Source: Leptodactylus fallax
Taxonomy: Eukaryota; Chordata; Amphibia; Anura; Leptodactylidae
Direction: 5' to 3'
Length of the DNA: 64,000 nt
NCBI GenBank assembly: GCA_947044405.1
Contig: CAMRHE010000322.1
Location: 124,001 to 188,000 of the forward strand
Shown here: positions 11,118 through 22,242 of the stretch, one piece after another
How the letters are laid out: the number at the start of each line of letters is the position of its first letter
Numbering within the stretch: position 1 is the stretch's first letter
Notes under the pieces: generated by a model
Seen by the model: the letters and a program-made list of their open reading frames with translations, nothing else
Told to the model about the DNA's origin: nothing
Database searches by the model: none
Translations under genes and position numbers: made by a program

Positions 11118-12542
11118 TGAAGGAAGTCTGCAGTGCTTTGTTTACTGCATCTAAAGCACCTCTATAGAAGTAATTTGATTTAGTTTATCAGGTCAGTTGA
11201 GTGCAATATACTCTTGTTACATATCTCTGATATATACCCTGAAGGCGATGTGGACAGAGCCTCAACTGTTTTTATTGTTCTACTGTCAGATTTGGACAAG
11301 TGAGGGAAAATACAGCATTGCATGCTCCCCTTCCCCCCTCCACAAGGTTGATTGTAAAGACGTGAGCACCAGTTTAACAACAATGTACTTGCTCTCCTGT
11401 CTGGAGTCTTGATGTACCTGTAAGTTTAGGACCTTTACTGGCATCATATGGAATATGACTCTAGACATACAATCTATACGCAGTTAAAGGAAGCTTTTTA
11501 TGGTGTTGGTGATCCTTGTTCAATATGCATACGCTGCAGATTTCATATTATAAACTAGTCATTGCTGAAATGTTTTGCTTCAGCATTTTAAGAAGACCCT
11601 AATATTTTAAGGTCAAGTAAATGCTGGCTGCAAGAAAGAGAGTGTGAATAACACACTACAATCTGGCCTTCTAGAAAATTTTAATTTGTTTTAATCTATT
11701 TTTGGACATTGAAAAGTACATGAACCCATTAATTCATATGGACAATCCATACCAGAATACTTTGGCGCTTAGGGTATTCACAATCCAAATAGTCTCTTTC
11801 ATGTGTATATTTTTATGTCATTTAGCTGTTATTTAAGATAGTTTTCAAAGAATGGGGCAATTTAGACCTGCATGAAAAATGTTATTACTTTACGGGAAAA
11901 ATGTGTTTTTAGTCTAAAGGGAATGCCTTAAAACTCAAGTTTGGAAAGGTGAAAGGATTCCTCAATGTTTTGGTAAAACTTAAGTGTATTTATAGGAGAT
12001 GTTAAGTTTAGCAACAGCACTGTTGGAATCTCAGTTATCAGAATACAGTTTCTATTTACACAGTAGTCATATTGCTTTTTAATGACATATGAAAGGTTAC
12101 AGACCGCTTTTTTAATTATTTTTTTTTTGCTAAAGGGCACTGCAAAATCTACTTTTTAAGCTCGGAAATATTTTTTTATACAATGCAATGGTCTACATGG
12201 CTTGATATGGGTGGATGGAGAGATGGTTAATAAGTTAATAAGGTGATACAAAGCAACATACATAATAGTAATAGAAATGTCTAAAAATGTAACATTATTG
12301 CTGCTATTCAGTAAAAAAAAAGTCACACTGGGAAACAGTATTATCAGACCACTGCTTTTTTGCATTTGTTCTTTTTAAGTTGTACTCCAGGATTTTCTTT
12401 TTGCAGATATTATGTTAACAAGGAACTCTCTGGCTGTAGCATTTCTTTTATCCCAGCTCTGTTGCCTTCATACATTCTAAACCTTTTCATTATAGGCAGA
12501 TGGCTCATGCAATCCTCAGTCTGACCACCAGTAGAAAGCTTG
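11118..12542. other. Intergenic DNA, nothing assigned
   Basis: AT-rich, with no recognisable gene or transposon boundary. Confidence 0.4.
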
Positions 12543-12631
12543 CTCTTCTGTGTAGACAGGAAGTCAGTCTCTTCTGTGTAGACAGGAAGTCAGTCTCTTC
12601 TGTGTAGACAGGAGGTCAGTCTCTTCTGTGT
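12543..12631. repeat. 26-bp tandem repeat, about 3.4 copies
   Basis: The unit starting CTCTTCTGTGTAGACAGG begins at 12543, 12569 and 12595, followed by a partial copy at 12621. The units are contiguous without spacers. Confidence 0.9.
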
Positions 12632-12927
12632 TCCTGGCTTTGTGTGAACTTCTATGAGATGCTGCTTCACAGCTTCCTTCAAGCATGGTACTGTCACTTA
12701 AAAGGTAAGATTTATAATCTAGGACTCACAGCAAAATTCCCCATATTGTCCACTGTGGAAAACTAACTGACAACATTACGTTATTGCTCAGAATAGCTAA
12801 TCAATAAATGTACGTATTTTATCTACCATTGCATACAAATTGAATAGTTCTCTCATAAAGGGGGGGGGGATAATATTATGTATGGAGGACAACTACCCAC
12901 ATTATGCTTTATTTTAAAGATGAGATA

Positions 12928-13127
12928 CAGTCATATGAAAAAGTTTGGGCACCCCTATTAATCTTAATCATTTTTAGTTCTAAATATTTGGGTGTTTGCA
13001 ACAGCCATTTCAATTTGATATATCTAATAACTGATGGACACAGTAATATTTCAGGATTGAAATGAGGTTTATTGTACTAACAGAAAATGTGCAATATGCA
13101 TTAAACCAAAATTTGACCGGTGCAAAA
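12928..13127 (+). repeat. Left TIR of Tc1-like B, copy 1
   Basis: About 200 bp, the reverse complement of 14364-14563 with few differences. The outer direct-repeat-like site is at the tip, and the inner site lies around 13117-13140 (CCGGTGCAAAAGTATGGGC). Confidence 0.88.
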
Positions 13128-13155
13128 GTATGGGCACCTCAACAGAAAAGTGACA

Positions 13156-14165
13156 TTAATATTTAGTAGATCCTCCTTTTGCAAAAATAACAGCCTCTAG
13201 TCGCTTCCTGTAGCTTTTAATCAGTTCCTGGATCCTGGATGAAGGTATTTTTGACCATTCCTCTTTACAAAACAATTCCAGTTCAGTTAAGTTTGATGGT
13301 CTCCGAGCATGGACAGCCCGCTTCAAATTATCCCACAGATGTTCAATGATATTCAGGTCTGGGGACTGGGATGGCCATTCCAGAACATTGTAATTGTTCC
13401 TCTGCATGAATGCCTGAGTAGATTTGGATCATTGTCTTGCTGAAATATCCATCCCCGGCGTAACTTCAAATTCGTCACTGATTCTTGTACATTATTCTCA
13501 AGAATCTGCTGATACTGAGTTGAATCCATGCGACCCTCAACTTTAACAAGATTCCCGGTGCCGGCATTGGCCACACAGCCCCAAAGCATGATGGAACCTC
13601 CACCAAATCTTACAGTGGGTAGCAAGTGTTTTTCTTGGAATGCTGTGTATTTTGGACGCCATGCATAACGCCTTTTTGTATGACCAAACAACTCAATCTT
13701 TGTTTCATCAGTCCACAGGACCTTCTTCCAAAATGAAGCTGGCTTGTCCAAATGTGCTTTTGCATACCTCAGGCGACTCTGTTTGTGGCGTGCTTTCAGA
13801 AACGGCTTCTTTCGCATCACTCTCCCATACAGCTTCTCCTTATGCAAAGTGTGCTGTATTGTTGACCGATGCACAGTGACACCATCTGCAGCAAGATGAT
13901 GCTGCAGCTCTTTGGAGGTGGTCTGTGGATTGTCCTTGACTGTTCTCACCATTCTTCTTCTCTGCCTTTCTGATATTTTTCTTGGCCTGCCACTTCTGGG
14001 CTTAACAAGAACTGTCCCTGTGGTCTTCCATTTCCTTACTATGTTCCTCACAGTGGAAACTGACAGGTTAAATCTCTGAGACAACTTTTTGTATCCTTCC
14101 CCTGAACAACTATGTTGAACAATCTTTGTTTTCAGATCATTTGAGAGTTGTTTTGAGGAGCCCAT
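13156..14165 (-). pseudogene. Tc1-like B transposase, frameshifted by a 13-bp deletion
   Basis: Same gene as 52049-53071. The natural start is ATG at 14165 (MGSSKQLSND). The frame runs through the helix-turn-helix, GRPRK linker, WTDETKIELFG (first catalytic D) and FQQDNDP (second D), then shifts. Compared with copy 2, 13 bp are missing between two CCAAA repeats just after the second Asp, consistent with slippage between short direct repeats. The C-terminal part with the catalytic Glu (NIIEHLW) continues in another frame (13156-13407). Confidence 0.93.
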
Positions 14166-14363
14166 GATGCCACTCTTCAGAGGAGATTCAAATAGGAGAA
14201 CAACTTGCAATTGGCCACCTTAAATACCTTTTCTCATGATTGGATACACCTGGCTATGAAGTTCAAAGCTCAGTGAGGTTACAAAACCAATGTTGTGCTT
14301 CAGTAAGTCAGTAAAAAGTAGTTAGGAGAATTCAAATCAATAAAATGATAAGGGTACCCAAAT

Positions 14364-14563
14364 TTTTGCACCGGTCAAATTTTGGTTTAATGCATATTGC
14401 ACATTTTCTGTTAGTACAATAAACCTCATTTCAATCCTGAAATATTACTGTGTCCATCAGTTATTAGATATATCAAATTGAAATGGCTGTTGCAAACAAC
14501 CAAATATTTAGAACTAAAAATGATTAAGATTAATAGGGGTGCCCAAACTTTTTCATATGACTG
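14364..14563 (-). repeat. Right TIR of Tc1-like B, copy 1
   Basis: Inverted partner of 12928-13127. The inner site here reads CCCAAATTTTTGCACCGG on the plus strand. Confidence 0.88.
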
Positions 14564-14565
14564 TA

Positions 14566-16339
14566 TCTTTGAAGCTTTGCCATGTATGCCAAGCAAACTA
14601 TTAAGAAACAAGTACTTAGAAAAGTGCTTCACATTTCTCAAAGTTACATTCAGAGTTACAGTTATAATGGGTGGATTTTCAAAGTTTCAGGGAAATTACT
14701 CAAATTCTATATGTGAAGGTTTTTATTTTTTACAGTTTTAGGATAAGGCCCCATGTTGCAGAAATGGCAAAAAAGCTGTTTGTTACAGATTTTGCTGTGT
14801 TTTTTAAGCCAAATCCAAGAATGGCTACAAAAGGAATTGGAAATATATAGGAAGTAGTTATACTTCTACCTTCTGCTCAATCCACTTCTGGCTTTGGTTC
14901 AGAAAGCCACAGCACTCCATCTACTCTGTTCCGTCTCTGACTCACTCTACTCCTGCTTCGTGTACACAGAGGGTCAATCATATGACAGAGAGTTGTGTCT
15001 TCAGCAGTGGAGGCTGAGCACAGAGACATCCGGAACTACGCAGGCTGTATATATCTAATAATTGGGGCATTGGGGGGACCTTCATCTATATGAGTAAGGC
15101 TGCTTACCAAGTGCAGTAAATGCACTATTACAACTTTTTTTTTATCTCCCCATCTCCTCTTTTTTATGACCCCTTTAAGTAAAATTTGCTATAAAGCACC
15201 TAATAGTTTAATTTGTCCTTTTTCTGATCTTACAAAGGTTAAACTTCATGAATATGTCTTGTATGTTTTCCACTTAGATAGCTATGTAACTTTGGTATGA
15301 AAGCAACTCATTACACTGTATATTAACATAACCAACACCCAGAAAGACAAAAGTAAAAAAAAATGGAGAAAATCACTTTGCACTTAGTCAATACATTATG
15401 TGCATATTTTATATGCAAAAATATTTTGCAACCTTAGTTTTGTCATACTTGTTGCCAGGTTGGGTGTAATTCTTGGAATTTACTTCTATGCTAAAATAAC
15501 TAGCTTGTCTACTGTTTATGTGTGTATGTTTAAGCTTAAGCAAACATCCTAACATTTGCACTGGTAACAGTTTCTTTTGCTTATGACGTCTGCATTCTAC
15601 AGTGGTTTCAAGCTCTAGTGCCAGGATATGTTTGCCAGCTGAAATGATCAAATGCCACGTGACAAAGCTCCATGGCACAGTCTGAGGTTTATAACCACTG
15701 TACGTCTGTCTGGAAATGTGTAGACCGGGAACATCTTCCAGCACATACCCTTTGGTTTTAAGAAAATAAGATTATTTTAACTCATGGTAGAAAAATGGTT
15801 TGAAATAATTGAGATTGAACAGTTCAGCTACAATAATAGAACAAAGATTTTCTATTTCTAACAGTGTCGCAAAGTCAAGCCAACACTTTACCACAAGAGA
15901 GTAAAGTGAAGTACAAGCTTTTACAATATGGACCTCTTTGAACCTGAGCAAGCTGCTGCAAAGTTCTGTTCCCAATCTGGCAGATACAACATTTTCTATA
16001 GCTGTTCACTCAGTTGGATATATTTTTTGCCTACCATGGTCAATTTTTGAGTATATGAGCAACTACATGTTGCTTTCCATGCTGAGATGGTTCAATCATA
16101 GCAGCTGTCCCCATGGGACAATCTCCATAACTTTCCAATGAATTTAAAGCCGAGAAAAAGGGAGATGGTTAAAACTATGTCTCAGACAACCACTACTCCA
16201 GGTGCAGCACATTAGGATAACAGTTATTACTTTGCTTCTTTGCACTTTTGTATGTGTATACACGGATAATGACTGGTGACCCTCTTATGCTTCTTTATTT
16301 CTGTACACAGATGACTGGACATTTGTACAAGCCTATTCT
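14566..16339. other. Intergenic DNA with one weak coding-like ORF
   Basis: No gene recognised with confidence. On the minus strand, 15409-15744 is open for 111 codons. Its N-terminal half (about 15570-15744) has a balanced, protein-like composition (Trp, Pro, Cys and charged residues), unlike its AT-rich surroundings. I could not match it to a family or define splice sites, so an unrecognised exon is only a possibility. Confidence 0.25.
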
Positions 16340-16500
16340 GCCTCCCCTTTTTCCTCATGAATTGTAAATTCTTGCAAGGATAGACCTCATCCCTATTGTT
16401 TAAACCATTGATTAGATTTTTTTACTCTGTAAATGTCTGATTTTGTCTTTTCATGTATACAATATGTTGGCGCTATATAAAGAAAATTATTATTATTAGT
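16340..16500 (+). repeat. Retroposon 3' tail ending in (ATT)n
   Basis: Contains GAATTGTAAATTCTTGCAAGG and ends ATGTTGGCGCTATATAAAG followed by ATT repeats. This tail type occurs at the 3' end of many vertebrate SINE/LINE copies. No coding part is left. Confidence 0.55.
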
Positions 16501-16528
16501 GTCACTTGCATTATTCTACATAATTGTA

Positions 16529-16928
16529 AGAAGAACATAGGGGTTATCCCAGAACTGACGTTTAATAACTAGCTATAATATAGGTGATAAGTACCTGAAT
16601 ATTATTACCCTCAATGATCATGAGAACAGGGGTTCAGTGTCCACTGTTTCTCCTCACTGTGTTTGCATCCAGCACTCCCTCGAGGTCCTCTTCGGCCTCC
16701 TGGGTGTACCACTGAGGCCTGTGATTGGACTCAGCAGTCTAGTTAGTACTTGCCCTTTAAAGCAACAACAGTGTGCAGATTTGACTGCCACTCTATTTAC
16801 TCTCACTGCAAAGGGTACAGCAAGGAAGAACAGATGACACATCACCCCTGCTCTCATGAACAGCAGGGGTCCCAGCAATGAACCCTCCAGTGGATAGGTA
16901 ATAAATGTCAGTTCTGGGAAAACACTTT
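16529..16928. mobile_element. MITE-like element with inverted ends
   Basis: The left end reads GGGGTTATCCCAGAACTGACG and the right end TGTCAGTTCTGGGAAAACAC, imperfect inverted repeats enclosing about 400 bp with no gene. Confidence 0.5.
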
Positions 16929-17309
16929 TATCTGTTATTTGCCAAATGGCACAATATTTTTTTATCGATCTGCTGACCTATTACTATAATATTTTTACTT
17001 TTAATAGTGTATTATAATATAGTGACAGATTTGCTTCAAACTACATTTTTTTTTATTTATTGAGATATTCATGTGAAATTTATGGGCTACAGTACTGTGA
17101 AGGGCTTTAGGAAGGCATGGAAAAAAGTTGCAAAGTAAGAATGCTTTCCAAAATGGAAGATAAATCTAAATTAGAAGTGAAGTGGAAGTGAAAATATAGC
17201 TCCCAGTGAGCTCTGATTTTAACATAATCAAATATGTCTGGGATTTCGTGAAGAGACAGAAGGATTTGAGCAAGCCTACATCCACAGAAGATCTTTTGTT
17301 CATTTACTA

Positions 17310-17438
17310 ACACTAGGTTCACACTAGCATTCAGGTGGGGACTTGAAAGAAGGAGACCCTTTCTGCTTAAAAAGCAGTTACCCGTTGAATCCCATGGACC
17401 CCATAGACTATAATGGGGTCCGCTGGGTTTCCGGGTGG
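17310..17438. repeat. Fragment of a GGTTCACACTAG-type MITE
   Basis: Begins ACTAGGTTCACACTAGC and is followed by GC-richer text found again at 34306-34502 and 58391-58620. It is interrupted or abutted by the palindromic MITE that starts at 17439. Confidence 0.5.
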
Positions 17439-17638
17439 ATTCACACTAGCGTTGGAAACTCCACCACAGAATCTGCCTAAAACTGAGAGATAAAAAAGTC
17501 CTGCAAGGAGGACTTTACTCTCTTCCAGTTTCAGTATAAAACCAGTGCAGAGAAAAGTCCTCCAGACTTTTCTTTCTGCTGATTTTAGGCAGATTCTGCG
17601 GCGGAGTCTTCTATGAAGACTCCAACGCTAGTGTGAAT
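17439..17638. mobile_element. Palindromic MITE with perfect 18-bp TIRs
   Basis: ATTCACACTAGCGTTGGA at 17439-17456 is the exact reverse complement of TCCAACGCTAGTGTGAAT at 17621-17638. The interior is also self-complementary in blocks (CAGAATCTGCCTAAAA with TTTTAGGCAGATTCTG). 200 bp, no coding. Confidence 0.8.
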
Positions 17639-18067
17639 ACAGAATTAATTTGCAGCATTTTTTCCTCCCCTGCCTAAAACGTTTGCACTTTACCTGAAAA
17701 GTATGTCTTGTTTATCATAAAAATTATGGAATGGAATGTGTTTTCTATAGGCTTTCTATAGGCAAATATAGACTTATGCTTGAAGAGCCTACATTTAACA
17801 TCAACACAACTGAATAATGTAATCTTACAGACTATTTTATCCTTTCAAAAACAGGATCGCAATATGATCGCAGACAAAGCACATGTGTATATCCACACAT
17901 TATACTTCTAAATACAGTACATCAGAAGACTAAGGCAAAAAAAAAAACCTTCCCCTTAAAACAAAAAAAGTCATCAAAAATCTGTCAGTTGAATACAGCT
18001 ATGAAACTCTACCATATAGTATAAACACTATAGCATGTACAATTGGTTTTGCATTATTTTACAACTG
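17639..18067. other. Intergenic DNA, nothing assigned
   Basis: AT-rich sequence between a MITE and a LINE target duplication. Confidence 0.4.
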
Positions 18068-18082
18068 ACATCAATAGATTTT
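18068..18082. repeat. Target-site duplication of the L1-like insertion, left
   Basis: ACATCAATAGATTTT, repeated with one mismatch at 19049-19063. Confidence 0.7.
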
Positions 18083-19048
18083 TTATTGAAAAGTGCACAC
18101 CAGACATAATAATAAAGCACAAACATATAACATATAGTCCAAAACAAAGTAAGCAGGTACACCAACAGAAGCATACCCAGAAAAAAGGGGAAAAAAATGC
18201 CACATTACCACCCCCCCTTAGTCTATAATGGGCCCACGATGTAGCCCACGTGCTGCAAACCGTCCAGCAGGGCCCAGAGCAATACAACATAATGTGGGTA
18301 TCAATCAATAGGCAAGACATATGAATAATGGAACAGCATAACAGAGAGAAACATAACAAATCAAATTAAAGGAGTCGTGTATACTCCAAGCGACCCCTCC
18401 TCTGGCATACATTAATGTAAAGCCGTCCGCAAAGACGGGGCAGTATACTGAGTTACAGGAGAACTGCACCATGAACTCCACACTTTAAGGAATTTTTGAG
18501 GACATCCTCTCCCTTTGTATACAATCTGGTTAAAGGGAAGAATAGAGTTAATGAGTTTTTTCCACATCGACACTGGAGTGCAATAGCCTTCCTGGTGTAA
18601 AACAAGGACTCCCACAGGAAGATTCTGACATGATGTTGCCAGACCTCCTCATTCGGTATACCAAAAAGGCACACCTCTGGTGCCAAAGGTACAGGCATAG
18701 ACAACACCTCTGCCAAGAGGTCTATAACCTCCCTCCAGAAGTCCATTATAACCGGACAAGTCCAAATCATGTGCCAAAAGTCTGACTGTGGACAGGGACA
18801 CCTAAGTCAACACGGATGTGACAATCGGTCTATTTTAAAGAGACGGGAGGGGGTCAAATAACACTGGTGTAAAATGTAAATTTGTATCAGTTTGTTATTA
18901 GAGGGAGATACATATTGGGGAGATTCAAGGATCTCCTAAACATCACATCCGTGATATCAGGAATAGCTGAACGCCAACGTACCAAAGCCGGGTCTTCCAG
19001 TAGGTATACCTTAACTTGAATCAGGTGTGCATATAAGGTGGAGATCAG
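18083..19048 (-). mobile_element. 5'-truncated L1-like LINE
   Basis: About 970 bp on the minus strand between a 15-bp direct repeat. Its 3' end is A-rich (T-rich on the plus strand at 18083). The open segment 18453-18770 contains HMIWTCPVIMDFWREV-like text, the His/Trp/Cys-Pro/Phe-Trp pattern near the C-terminus of L1-type ORF2 proteins. Frames are broken on both sides, and only the distal end of the element is present. Confidence 0.7.
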
Positions 19049-21189
19049 ACGTCAATAGATTTTAATTGGTATATACATTATTAATATGTAATAACAGTAA
19101 AATATATATTACCTATTATCTGTATTTGTATTTTTGTGGCTTTTCATAAACTTGTGTAGCATTTCTCTTTATGATTTATTAGTGAATGCGATGTTAGTGG
19201 ATGGAGTCGTATTGCGACCCTGAAGAGTGCAGTGACCTTGACTTCTAGTGGTAAAAAGATAAACCACGTTAGACTTGAAGCCGCGGCACTCTTGGTGTCA
19301 CATTGTGACTCCATTCATTAATAAGACAACACAGTGATCTTTTGTTCGTCCAAAATCACTGTGTAGCCCTAGCTTAAAGCGAGTCTATCATTAAAAAAAC
19401 AACTTTTAAACTAATGTCACACTGGAATGGCCTTTAAAAGGGCTATTCTACTCCTACCTTCCATTCTTTTCTTCTCCCAGCCGTTTCTGATAAAATTAGT
19501 TTCTTCAGTTATGCAAATTACCATCACAGAGCACCTTGGGCGTTCCTCCTGTGCTGCGAGCACCCCCCCCCCCTCGCGTCATAGCTTTCCACCGCCCCTT
19601 AGTCCATTGTGTTCCCTTTAAGGAATAGATATCCATTTTGCTCAACATTTCAGACTGTTAATGCTGAGATATTTGACAGATACTTTGCAAGGTATGGTTT
19701 CAGAAAATGTCTGGAATACTTCTCCTATAGTTAAAAAAAAAGTGTAATATTGCATAGGAAGTTAAGTTACTGGTTATTTATATAACCACACTGAATAGAG
19801 CAACTCAAGTTGCTACAGAAATTATGGCTTCTCAACATTTACTAGTAGCTGTGCCAAAATAAATATGTCCTCCTTTAATTTGCAATGTGCAATTATGGAA
19901 TAATATACTCCATTGGTTTACATGTACAGAAAGCTTTTCATTAAGTTATTGCTTCATTTCTGTACCATTATCTTTGAATTCAGCATTTACATTACAACAG
20001 ACAGCATATGACCCCGTCCATTTCACGTAATGCAGTTTTATGTTTGGCAGCTTTCAGTTGCACCCTAACATTCGGCTTTAGCTAGAGGCCACACCTAAAC
20101 TTCCAGACTAGGATGAGGGTGAATTAGCCTTTTATGTGATATATGGAGTGAGTTCCCTCCGCAGCTGCCAACTTCAGCGCAATGTGGGTCTAAAGTGACC
20201 AGAAAGTGCTAGAGTGATGAATGCTGCCTAGATGTTGGGCATACTTCAGGTTTTCCAAACAACATTCTTGCACAGATTAGAGGCCAATCTAGCAGGCAAG
20301 TCAAGCCAATTAAAATAGTCAATGAAATGGTTCAAAGTGTTTTCACTGGCAAAAATATGTAACTTTAATGAAAAAACAAGGCACTCCTATAAAAACACTC
20401 CTTTTTATCAAACTTGTTTTGATTTCATAATGTTATCAAGAAAGAAAGTAGTCAGTTAAAGCTGACATGTAACTATTCACTATGTTTAAAGTACATGGCC
20501 CAAATCACATCCATATGTTCTAGCTGAACATCCCATTCTAAAGTTAAAGGCATAGAATGTTTTTTTTTTCTGAAGACAACCTCTTTCTGTTTGTCCTAGT
20601 AAGGCATATGGTTTCTATAAAGGGGGTTCCCCATTCGGGATCCCTCCCTGTATTAGCCAGAACAGAGAAGCCCTAACAGTTTCACTCTCTGTACTTTGGA
20701 CACTATAGTATATCTCAGGTGAGCCTGACCTAGTTGATATATTGGGTTCTGGTGACCGGCTTCCTATAAACTTTTTTTTTTGTAACATTAATTGAGACAA
20801 TTGACCTAAGAGTAATGGCTTTAGGACTATAGAATGAGATTAGCAGAAATCCAGGCAAAGATGGGTAGAAGATATGGGTGGATCACCACTTTCTAACAAA
20901 ACGGTAGTCTGAGCAAGTTTGTTTAGCTTTCTCCTTTTTAATACTAATTTTTTTCACTTCCAGATCACCCTGTTAGACATCATGTGATACTAAGTAATAA
21001 CAAAAAACAGAAAACTAAACAGATTGCAGTTCAAATAAACAGACATCTCTCATATGCGTGGACAGATGTCAAGCCACGTGAATAGATAGATACATAGTTG
21101 GTATGGTTGAAAAAAGACTTATATCCACCATGTTTAACAAAGGGATGTAAACAGAATGACTGAAGGGACAAGTGATGGAAATAAGCACT
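19049..21189. other. Intergenic DNA with one shared repeat
   Basis: 19385-19560 (AATGGCCTTTAAAAGGGCTA, then CTTCTCCCAGCCGTTTCTG) recurs at about 35470-35580, so it is an interspersed repeat. The remainder is unassigned; no gene. Confidence 0.4.
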
Positions 21190-21435
21190 GCGGTGTGGCC
21201 CCCATCCCCACTTTGCAGTAAAATATGCGCAGCGGATACGCTGCGATTTCCAAAACAGACGCAGTTTTGGAAATTGCAGCATGTCAATTATACCTACGGA
21301 AAACTTGTCAATTTCCCTATAGGTATAATTGAAGTAGAAAGTACAACGAGGAAACCTATGCGCAATGTTTTGTCATCGTGGTTTTTCCCATATCGCTTTT
21401 TTGCTGCGACCCTCTATGTGGGGCCTTAGCCTTAA
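21190..21435. repeat. MITE with AGGCTAAGGCCCCAC-type end
   Basis: The right end GTGGGGCCTTAGCCTT is the same terminus as that of the element at 28092-28438. It abuts the 3' part of the CR1-like LINE. The left end is less certain (GGTGTGGCCCCCATCCCC). Confidence 0.5.
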
Positions 21436-22234
21436 AGGAATTTAAGTCATTTTTGAAGCTGTTAGCTGTTGCTGTGACCAGGTCCTGAGGTAGGCTATTC
21501 CAGAGATTCACAGTCCTTACAGTGAAGAAGCTTTGTCGTCTCCAGAGATTTTTTTCTCCAGATGGGGAGAGTGTCGCTTTGTCTTTTGAGGGGATTTTAC
21601 ATGGAACAGCTTTTCTCCATATTTTTTATATGGGTCATTTATATATTTATAAAGTTTATCATATCTCCCCTTAAATGCCTCTTCCCAAAACTAAAAAAAT
21701 TGAATTCCTTTAAAATTTTCTTATAACTGAGGTCCTCCATGCCCCTTATCAGCTTTGTGACTTTCTGTTGTACCCTGTCCAACTCTAGGACATCTTATCA
21801 ATGAACTGATGCCCAATATTGAACTTCATTATCCAGATGGGGCCGCACCAATGATTTATAAAGTGGTAATATTACATCCCTGTCCTGTGAGTCCATACCC
21901 CTTTTAATACATGACAATATCCTGCTGGCCTTAGAAGCAGCTGATTGACACTGCATGCTATTATTCAATCTATGTTCTACAAGTACACCCAGGTCCTTCT
22001 CCACCAGTGACTCTCCCAGTTTTACTACCCCTAGGACATATGTTGCATGCAGATTATTATTACCCAGATGCCTAACTTTACATGTATTTACATTGATTCT
22101 CATTTTCTAAGTGAATGCCAAACAAACAGTCTGTCCAAGTCAGCTTGTAACCTACTTACATCCTCATTAGACTGCACTATACTACATAGCTTGGTGTCAT
22201 CTGTAAAAATAGAGACATTGTTATTAATCCCACC

Positions 22235-22242
22235 TTCTATAT
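22235..22242. repeat. 8-bp target-site duplication of the hAT, left
   Basis: TTCTATAT, repeated at 23676-23683. Confidence 0.8.

Larger units (their letters stand above)
12928..14563 (-). mobile_element. Tc1-like transposon B, copy 1
   Basis: 1636 bp flanked by TA (12926-12927 and 14564-14565). The inverted ends start CAGTCATATGAAAAAGTTTG and run about 200 bp. Each end holds an outer and an inner copy of a motif sharing AAAAGTNTGGGCACC, i.e. an IR/DR layout as in Sleeping Beauty-type elements. Copy 2 (51651-53299) is exactly 13 bp longer, and the difference is one deletion in the transposase gene. Confidence 0.95.

Noticed and set aside
12543..12631. Regularly spaced repeats reminiscent of a CRISPR array
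   Set aside because: Units are contiguous with no spacers, only about 3.4 copies, and the genome is vertebrate. It is a plain tandem repeat.
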